From WHSM01 sp050701635 (GTDB lineage: Bacteria; Actinomycetota; Actinomycetes; Mycobacteriales; Micromonosporaceae), in assembly GCA_050701635.1 (NCBI GenBank), contig JBOGDF010000190.1, positions 1 to 10,760 of the forward strand: 10,760 nt of DNA, written 5' to 3'. A program made the translations under genes and the position numbers. The notes below the pieces were generated by a model, which was not told the origin of the DNA, did no database searches, and saw nothing but the letters and a program-made list of their open reading frames with translations. This document shows, piece by piece, positions 5,510 through 10,760 of the stretch; position 1 is the first letter of the stretch, and every line of letters begins with the position of its first letter.

Positions 5510-7522
5510 GTGCCGCACCGTCTGCGCCGATGGGTCGCCGCGTGGCGAGCGCGTCCGCGGCCGGAGCGCGTCGTCGACGTCGCGCTATCGCTCGCGGCGA
5601 CGACTTTCACCGTCCTGTTCGCACTCTTCCCCGACACCGAGACCGCCTACGACCTGGAGACCCGTCACACCCCGCTCGTGGTCGCCTCGGCGCTCGCCGG
5701 CCTGGTGCTGGTGCTGCGACGTAGCCACCCGCTGCTGACGTTCCTGTTCGTCACGGCGATCACCGCGACCATCGTCCTGTCGCACTGGGAGCCCGGTGGT
5801 GTAGCGGTCACGTGGGTGCTGGCGGCGTACGCGCTCGGTGCTTACGGATCGACCCGGGACGGCATCGTCGGGCTGGTCGCGGCCGCCTCCGGCATCGGGC
5901 TGTTCTTCGCGATGCAGGCGCCGTACTTCGACTCGATCATCGGCGTCGCCGTACTCGGCCAGATAGGCATCGCGTGGCTGCTGGGTCGGGCGGTCGCGCG
6001 GCGCCGCGCGGACGCGAGCAGAGCCCGGCAGCGCGAGCTCGCGGTGGCACGATTTGGCGCACGCGCGACCGAGCGGGCCGTGCTCGCCGAGCGGCTGCGG
6101 GTGGCACGGGACCTCAACGACGGCGCCAGCGACGCGATCGCCGCGATCACCCTCCAGGCGGCGGGCAGAGGAGCGGTCGGCGACCGGGACGGCGTACTCG
6201 CGATGATCGAACGGCGTAGCCGAGACGCCACCGACGACCTGCGGCAGATGCTGCTCGCGCTGCGCGATCCCGCCACGACGCCGGTGCTCGACGACGCCGA
6301 TCCCGAGCTGCGCCGCGCACTGGTCGATGCCACCGGTTGGGACGACCACCCCGCCAGCGTGAGCGAGCCGATCGACCACCGAGCGCCGGACTGGCCGGTC
6401 GACGTGGCGCTCGGCCTCGGTGTCGCCGTCCTGAACGTGACCGGCTCCGTGGCGCCCGATCCGAGCACGACCCACGCCGGGGCCGATCCGGTGCTTCCCG
6501 TGCTGGTCGCCCTCGCCGCCGCGCCGGGCCTGGCCCTGATGGTGCGGCGGCGGCATCCGGTGGCGACCCTGGCCGTGGTCGCAGCTGCGCTGACGGCGGT
6601 GTCCGCCCTGGACTGGCGGACCGGCAACCTGCCGGGGACGCTGCTCATCGCGATCTACGCCCTCGGGGCGTGGGCAACGATCCGCCGTGGGCTCGCCGCC
6701 CTGGTCGGGCTCTTCGGCGTGATGGGGATGATCACGGTCCTCGGCCTCGGCTTCGGGGACAACGAAGACGTCTGGGCAGCGCCCGTCCTCCTCACAGTGC
6801 CGTGGGTGCTCGGCGCGGTGATACGGCAACGTCGACTGTCCGACGAGCAGCAGGTCGAACGTACCTTGGCCGTCGAGCGCGATCGCGCGGCGGCCACTGA
6901 GCGCGCCCTGGCCGAGGAGCGGATCGCGGTCGCCCGAGACCTCCACGACCTGGTCAGCCACAACCTGGCAGCGATCACCCTGCAGGCAGCCGCGGCCCGG
7001 CGCCGCCCCTCCACCCCCGACTTCGCCGCCATGACCGCGATCGAGCTGGCGGGGCGTGCGGCGCTGGCCGATCTGCGCGCGATGCTCGACGCCCTCTCTC
7101 GGCCGGACGTCGGTGACCTGAGCCCGACACCGGGCCTGGCCGACCTCGAGGCACTCGCTGCCCGTCACCGTGAGACAAACGGCCCGGTCGAGGTGCGCAT
7201 CGACCCCGCGGTCGACCTCGAACCGGAGAGTGCGCGCCTGACGGCGTACCGGCTGGTCCAAGAAGCACTCACGAACGTGTGCCGTCACGCGCCCGGCGCG
7301 GGCGTAACGGTGCGGCTGGCAGCCACCGACGGAGTCCTCGTCGTCGACGTCGAGGACGACGGCGCCGCCTCGTCCTTCCTGCCCCCGTCGCCCGGGAGCG
7401 GGCTCGGCCTGGCCGGCATGCGCGAGCGTGTCGCCCTCTTCGGCGGCACGCTCACCGCAGGTGGCACCCCGGCGGGTGGGTTCGCGGTCCACGCCGAGCT
7501 GAGCCGCGGAGCCGCCCAATGA
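5510..7522 (+). CDS. Tandem (internally duplicated) NarL-family sensor histidine kinase
   Basis: A 670-residue membrane sensor kinase built as two repeated halves. Half 1 has about six membrane segments (residues 21-40, 54-70, 74-93, 98-114, 118-137, 142-162), a charged helix, and a HisKA_3-like helix at 190-252. That helix reads RVARDLNDGASD, with Asn203 where the phospho-accepting His belongs, and no ATPase domain follows. Half 2 has a second six-helix block (about 297-440), a helix, then a complete HisKA_3 motif AVARDLHDLVSH with His479. A HATPase_c domain follows: N box QEALTNVCRHA (Asn589), G1 VEDDG (Asp616), G2 GSGLGLAGMRER. It should autophosphorylate His479 and pass the phosphate to the adjacent regulator. 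Start is GTG 5510. Its TGA overlaps the regulator ATG (ATGA). Ordinary members are about 350-420 residues, so this is a fusion or duplication. Confidence 0.9.
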   Translation: MPHRLRRWVAAWRARPRPERVVDVALSLAATTFTVLFALFPDTETAYDLETRHTPLVVASALAGLVLVLRRSHPLLTFLFVTAITATIVLSHWEPGGVAVTWVLAAYALGAYGSTRDGIVGLVAAASGIGLFFAMQAPYFDSIIGVAVLGQIGIAWLLGRAVARRRADASRARQRELAVARFGARATERAVLAERLRVARDLNDGASDAIAAITLQAAGRGAVGDRDGVLAMIERRSRDATDDLRQMLLALRDPATTPVLDDADPELRRALVDATGWDDHPASVSEPIDHRAPDWPVDVALGLGVAVLNVTGSVAPDPSTTHAGADPVLPVLVALAAAPGLALMVRRRHPVATLAVVAAALTAVSALDWRTGNLPGTLLIAIYALGAWATIRRGLAALVGLFGVMGMITVLGLGFGDNEDVWAAPVLLTVPWVLGAVIRQRRLSDEQQVERTLAVERDRAAATERALAEERIAVARDLHDLVSHNLAAITLQAAAARRRPSTPDFAAMTAIELAGRAALADLRAMLDALSRPDVGDLSPTPGLADLEALAARHRETNGPVEVRIDPAVDLEPESARLTAYRLVQEALTNVCRHAPGAGVTVRLAATDGVLVVDVEDDGAASSFLPPSPGSGLGLAGMRERVALFGGTLTAGGTPAGGFAVHAELSRGAAQ

Positions 7523-8178
7523 CCGCGATCTCTGTCGTCGTGATCGACGATCAGGACCTGGTCCGGGCGGGCCTCGCCTCACTCCTCGACGGCATTGAAG
7601 ACATCACCGTCGTCGGCCAGGCGGGCAACGGCGAGGAGGGCGTCCGGCTAGTCCGGGCGGTCCGCCCGCAGGTCGCGCTCGTCGACATCCGGATGCCAGT
7701 CCTCAACGGGATCGATGCCGTCGCCCGTATCCGTGCCGACCCGGCGTGCGCGGACACCCGCTTGGTCGTGCTCACGACATTCGGTCTCGACGAGTACGTC
7801 TTCGGCGCGATCCGCGCAGGAGCAGACGCGTTCGTCCTCAAGGATGCCGAGCCGGACGAGCTCGTCAGGTGCGTACGACTCGTCTCCCAGGGCGACGCCG
7901 TGATGTCGCCCTCGGTGACCCGCACCCTGCTCGACGACTATCTGAAGCGGCCGACCAGCCACCAGCACAGGGCGGCACCCGCCCTGACCGATCGCGAGCG
8001 CGACGTGCTCGACGGCGTCTGTCGCGGGCTGTCCAACAAGGACATCGCCGCAGAGTTGTACGTAGGCGCAGCCACCGTGAAGTCCTACGTCAGCCGGCTG
8101 CTGGAGAGGTTCGGCACCGGGAGTCGAGTCGGCCTCGTAATCGCCGCCTACGAGTGCGGACTGGTCGAACCCGGATGA
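7519..8178 (+). CDS. NarL/LuxR-family response regulator
   Basis: A 219-residue cytosolic response regulator, the partner of the histidine kinase. The receiver domain (about 1-120) has acidic Asp10 and Asp11, the phosphorylation site Asp56 in LVDIRMP, the switch Thr86 in VLTTF and Lys108 in VLKDA. The C-terminal LuxR-type helix-turn-helix (about 155-212) reads LTDRERDVLDGVCRGLSNKD, then AAELYVGAATVKSYVSRLLERFG. All residues needed for phosphorylation are present. The ATG at 7519 overlaps the kinase stop by four bases, so the two are translationally coupled. A likely DNA target is the dyad at 5443-5467 upstream of the operon. The gene ends ten bases from a convergent gene remnant. Confidence 0.95.
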   Translation: MTAISVVVIDDQDLVRAGLASLLDGIEDITVVGQAGNGEEGVRLVRAVRPQVALVDIRMPVLNGIDAVARIRADPACADTRLVVLTTFGLDEYVFGAIRAGADAFVLKDAEPDELVRCVRLVSQGDAVMSPSVTRTLLDDYLKRPTSHQHRAAPALTDRERDVLDGVCRGLSNKDIAAELYVGAATVKSYVSRLLERFGTGSRVGLVIAAYECGLVEPG

Positions 8179-8184
8179 GCCGGG
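8170..8184 (+). terminator. Weak hairpin at the response regulator stop
   Basis: CCCGG and CCGGG form a 5-bp stem with loop ATGAG that covers the stop codon of the regulator. There is no T-tract on either strand. It may help end convergent transcription but is too short to be certain. Confidence 0.2.
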
Positions 8185-8188
8185 ACTC

Positions 8189-8248
8189 CTACTCGGCGGC
8201 GACGATGCCGCGCCGCAGCAGGTCGACCGCCTCGCGGTGATCGCCGCG
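8189..8248 (-). pseudogene. 3' coding tail of another gene, fused out of frame
   Basis: Nineteen codons and TAG (8189-8191) read RGDHREAVDLLRRGIVAAE, an amphipathic helix typical of a protein C-terminus. The sequence is unlike the beta-helix protein that precedes it, and the frame is shifted relative to that protein. I read it as the end of another minus-strand gene left after a deletion. The alternative is a simple frameshift that gives the beta-helix protein a chance tail. It is short, so the evidence is modest. Confidence 0.35.
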
Positions 8249-9408
8249 TCGGCCGCGTTGGACTGGATCGTCAGGTTCGTGTACGTCGAGGACGCCCCCG
8301 GCGTCACGGAGGAGTCGGGGTTGTCGAAGATGCCGCCGCCGTCGTCGCCGGCCTTGTTGCCGGTCACCGAACCGCCGGTCATCGTGAAGGCCGTGTTGGA
8401 CTGGTAGATGCCGCCGCCGTCGTACTCAGCCTGGTTGTCCTTGACGGTGACGTTGGTGAACGTCGCCGAGCCGCGGGCACCCACGTTGATGCCGCCGCCG
8501 CTGCCGCCCTGCGGGCCGGTGCTCTCGACATTGAACAGGGCGGAGTTGCCGGCGATCGTGCTGTTGGACACGGTCAGCGGGTCGTTGTCGCGGGGCAGCC
8601 AGATCGCGCCGCCGCCGTCGCCGGCCTGCGCCGTGTTCCCGCTCAGGGTCACGCCGCTCATGCTCAGCTTGGCGAACCGCGCGAACACGCCACCTCCGTT
8701 CCACTCGGCGGTGTTGTCCAGGACGTTCACGTTGGTCAGGGTCAGCGTGTGGGCGTTGACGCCGCCGCCCGGTACGTCGAAGCCGTCGTAGCGGATCGCG
8801 GCGCCGTCGGCGAAGTTCTGCCCGGAGTCGCCGGTCGGGTCGTTGTCGAAGACCTCGTCGACGTACCCGTGCCTCAGCGTCATGCAGCCGATCGACACGT
8901 TGATCGTGTCGCCCGGCGGGTCGATGCCGAGGCCACAGGGGCCGGTGCCGGAGTCGAACACCCGGTCGATGCTGTTGGCGTCGATGATCGTCGCGCCCGC
9001 GCCGGCGCCGTTGATCGTCACGTCGCCGCCCTTGAGGTCCAGGTCGCCGACCTTGTCGTTGTCACCGGTACAGAAGTTGTCGTTCTCGTAGTCCGGGTCC
9101 GCCGTACCGCTGTACGTGAGGGTCAGCTGGTACGTCCCCGCCGGCACGTTGATGACGTCGGCGCCTCCGGCGTTGGCCAGCGCGTTGGCCTCCATCACCG
9201 CCGCCCGCAGCGAACAGCCATTGGCCGAGTCGGCGCACACGCCGTCTCCGGGATTGATGTCCACGGTGTCGGCCGTCTTGTTCACGGTCAGGGTGTTCGC
9301 CGCGTACGCCGATGACGACAGTACGAGGCTGAGACCCGCGACGAGCACGGCAGATCCCAAACCCGCGAATATCCGACGGGCCTGCCCAGCGATGATGTTT
9401 CGCCCCAT
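8245..9408 (-). pseudogene. Secreted CSLREA-type right-handed beta-helix protein, 3'-truncated
   Basis: The ATG at 9408 has a strong GGAGG/GGAGGG site just upstream. Residues 1-36 form a signal peptide with an Arg-containing front, a hydrophobic core and an AYA-A cleavage site, so the protein is exported. A CSLREA-type domain follows (GDGVCADSANGCSLRAAVMEANA, about 55-77), with Ala in place of the usual Glu. Next comes a pectate-lyase-like beta-helix with repeated GGG(I/V/A) turns and S/T-N-N-T-A rungs at about 238, 265, 304, 331 and 357. Such proteins are surface or secreted carbohydrate-binding or adhesin-like proteins; enzyme activity is uncertain. Homology stops at about residue 388 in the middle of a rung (NLTIQSNAADA). 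The frame then runs open to 7648 only as antisense of the regulator, so the true 3' end is missing. Confidence 0.75.
8330..8720 (-). repeat. Imperfect in-gene repeats encoding beta-helix rungs
   Basis: The plus strand shows recurring GCCGCCGCCGTCG-like blocks near 8333, 8410, 8493 and 8610, and a divergent copy near 8690. On the minus strand they encode the D-G-G-G-I/A turns of successive rungs, about 26-39 residues apart. They reflect protein structure rather than a mobile or regulatory repeat, but are a possible substrate for recombination. Confidence 0.6.
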
Positions 9409-9512
9409 GTCCCTCCGCCTCCCGGGATGGTGCGTCTGAAGCGCTGGGCGGAGTATTGGTCTGCGCTGGCGCTGGTGAGCCTTCGACACGCGTTCGGGCG
9501 GCCGGACGGGCG

Positions 9513-9518
9513 TAGATT
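9513..9518 (+). promoter_or_regulatory. Candidate -10 box, leaderless start of the HD phosphohydrolase
   Basis: TAGATT matches TANNNT and is followed by six bases (CGTGTC) and the GTG at 9525. The same TAG is the last in-frame stop before the gene, so translation cannot begin further upstream. No Shine-Dalgarno sequence is present. TCGACA at 9483-9488 looks like a -35 but is too distant (24 bases). Confidence 0.5.
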
Positions 9519-9524
9519 CGTGTC

Positions 9525-10760
9525 GTGTCCGGCGCGGACGTCCGTACGGCCGAGGTGATCGGGGCGTTGTCCCTGGCCACCGACTACGGCGTGGGCCTGC
9601 CGCTCGAGCACGGGTTGCACAGCGCACTGACAGCGGTCCGGCTGGCCGAGCGGCTGGGCGTCGGCGCACCCGTCGCGTCCGCGGCGTACTACGGGAGTCT
9701 GCTGTTCTACGTCGGCTGCACCGTCGACGCCGAGGTCAATGCGGAGCTGTTCGACGACGGCGAACTCCTGCGGCACTTCAACCCGGTGATCTTCGGCAGC
9801 CCGGCGCAGACCCTCGCCGGCATCGTCCGCGCACTCGCCGGCTCCGAAGGTACGCCGATGACCCGGACGGTACGCGTCGCGACGACGCTTCCCCGGGCCG
9901 TACGCGGCCACCAGCGCCATGTCGTCGCGATGTGCGAGGTGGCCCGGATGCTCACCGTACGGCTCGGGCTGCCGGAGTCGACGAGTCGGCTCTTCGACCG
10001 GTTCACCGACCGGTGGGACCGCCACGGGGACGACCTGCCGGTGGAGCTGCGGATCGTACACGTGGCCCGGGATCTGACGTTGCAGCGCATGATCGGCGGT
10101 GACGCGTACGCGCTGTCCGTGGTGGCGGAGCGCGGCGGGCATGCCTTCGACCCCGCGGTCACCGGTGCCGTGGTGCCCGCGCTGTTCGCCGTGGACGACG
10201 GCGTACCGCTGTGGGAGCAGGTGGTCGCGGCCGAGCCGGGGCCGCCGCTGTACCTGACGGGCGAGGCGGTCGACGAGGCGCTGTCGGCGATGGGGGACTT
10301 CGCAGACCTGGCCTCGCCGTACCTCGTCGGCCATTCCGCGGGCGTCGCCCGGCTCGCGGCCGACGCGGCGCGGGCCTGCGGGTACGCCGAGCCGCAGGTC
10401 ACCGCGGTACGCCGGGCCGGCTACGTACACGACATCGGCCGCGTGGCCGTCTCACCGCGGGTGTGGCAGAAGCCGGGTCCGCTGAGCGCCGCCGAGTGGG
10501 AACAGGTACGGCTGCACCCGTACCACGGAGAGCGGATTCTGTGCCGGTCGGCGCTGCTGGCCGGACTGGCCCGGATCGCCACCTGCCATCACGAACGGCT
10601 GGACGGCAGCGGCTACCACCGGGGGCTGCCGGCTCCCGTACTCGAACCAGGGGCGCGGCTGCTCGCGGCGGCTGACGCGTACCACTCGATGACCGAGCCG
10701 CGTGCGCACCGCCCGGCGCTGCCGCGCGAGCGGGCCGCGGCGCTGCTCACCGAGCAGGTG
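9525..10760 (+). CDS. HD-GYP-like HD-domain phosphohydrolase (3' end outside window)
   Basis: 412 codons are visible from GTG 9525 and the frame is still open at the window end. Residues 1-255 are a helical region that I cannot assign. From about 262 there is an HD-GYP-type domain: His270 (GHSAGVA), His302-Asp303 (YVHDIGR), His331 (LHPYHGE), His355-His356 (TCHHERLDGSG) and Asp384 (ADAYHSM). These are all the usual metal-binding positions. The signature triplet is Gly-Tyr-His (363-365) rather than Gly-Tyr-Pro. True HD-GYP enzymes cleave cyclic di-GMP; whether this variant does is open. Actinobacterial proteins of this build often end in a LuxR-type DNA-binding domain, which would lie beyond the window. 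It is divergent from the beta-helix gene across 116 bases. Confidence 0.85.
   Translation, partial: MSGADVRTAEVIGALSLATDYGVGLPLEHGLHSALTAVRLAERLGVGAPVASAAYYGSLLFYVGCTVDAEVNAELFDDGELLRHFNPVIFGSPAQTLAGIVRALAGSEGTPMTRTVRVATTLPRAVRGHQRHVVAMCEVARMLTVRLGLPESTSRLFDRFTDRWDRHGDDLPVELRIVHVARDLTLQRMIGGDAYALSVVAERGGHAFDPAVTGAVVPALFAVDDGVPLWEQVVAAEPGPPLYLTGEAVDEALSAMGDFADLASPYLVGHSAGVARLAADAARACGYAEPQVTAVRRAGYVHDIGRVAVSPRVWQKPGPLSAAEWEQVRLHPYHGERILCRSALLAGLARIATCHHERLDGSGYHRGLPAPVLEPGARLLAAADAYHSMTEPRAHRPALPRERAAALLTEQV

Noticed and set aside
4766..5518. Upstream extension of the SnoaL-like frame on the minus strand
   Set aside because: It overlaps the whole membrane protein gene on the same strand and has no family features. 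The GTG at 4765 with its ribosome site explains the start.
5585..7582. A 665-codon open frame on the minus strand opposite the histidine kinase
   Set aside because: Its product is rich in Arg, Gly, Asp and His with no domain. Such antisense frames are common opposite GC-rich genes, and the plus-strand kinase motifs are unambiguous.
7648..8244. Continuation of the beta-helix protein frame antisense to the response regulator
   Set aside because: The beta-helix pattern ends at about 8245. The rest is the mirror of a certain regulator gene, so it is an accidental open frame.
9288..10430. Long minus-strand open frame opposite the HD-domain gene
   Set aside because: Composition is Arg/Gly/Asp-rich without motifs, while the plus strand encodes a full set of HD-GYP-type metal ligands.
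1..10760. tRNA, rRNA, CRISPR arrays, insertion sequences or attachment sites
   Set aside because: No T-loop-like consensus, regularly spaced repeats, transposase motifs or flanking direct repeats were seen by eye. A covariance-model and repeat search would be needed to exclude them fully.

Overview
The window is very GC-rich with GC-loaded third codon positions. It carries GTG starts, a NarL-type two-component pair, a CSLREA-type secreted beta-helix protein and a DUF574-type (Methyltransf_19) methyltransferase fragment. Together these point to an actinomycete, plausibly Micromonosporaceae or a Streptomyces-like relative. No rRNA, tRNA, CRISPR array, insertion sequence or phage module was seen. 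The genus assignment is inference.

Layout. 1-714 (+): metallo-beta-lactamase-fold hydrolase lacking only its first codons. 780-1849 (-): kinase-fold protein broken by one missing base near 1220-1240. 2075-2611 (-): small alpha/beta hydrolase. 2682-3221 (-): GNAT acetyltransferase. 3222-4342: a scrap yard holding a 61-codon 3' piece (+), a DUF574 methyltransferase piece run into an unrelated 3' tail (-), and the C-terminal part of a 5'-3' exonuclease (+). 4343-5367 (-): SnoaL-like protein and six-helix membrane protein, overlapping by GTGA. 5368-5509: divergent promoter region with a 25-bp dyad. 5510-8178 (+): double-length histidine kinase and NarL-type regulator, overlapping by ATGA. 8189-9408 (-): secreted CSLREA beta-helix protein that loses its frame and runs into a foreign tail. 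9525-10760 (+): HD-GYP-like phosphohydrolase cut by the window end.

How the parts may work together. The most coherent unit is 4343-8178. A membrane kinase and its DNA-binding regulator are transcribed away from a membrane protein and a small NTF2-fold protein. A perfect inverted repeat sits between them, at about -55 relative to the kinase start. I infer an autoregulated two-component system that may also control the divergent pair. The kinase is odd: it is an internal duplication whose first half keeps a recognisable phosphotransfer helix but has Asn where the phospho-accepting His should be, and it lacks an ATPase domain.

Two wider patterns stand out. Four genes without a Shine-Dalgarno sequence (2611, 3221, 5510, 9525) each have a TANNNT -10-like hexamer ending 6-7 bases before the start codon, the signature of leaderless transcripts. 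At two places (about 3675 and 8245) a recognisable gene stops mid-domain and continues, out of frame, into the coding tail of another gene, which looks like scars of deletion.
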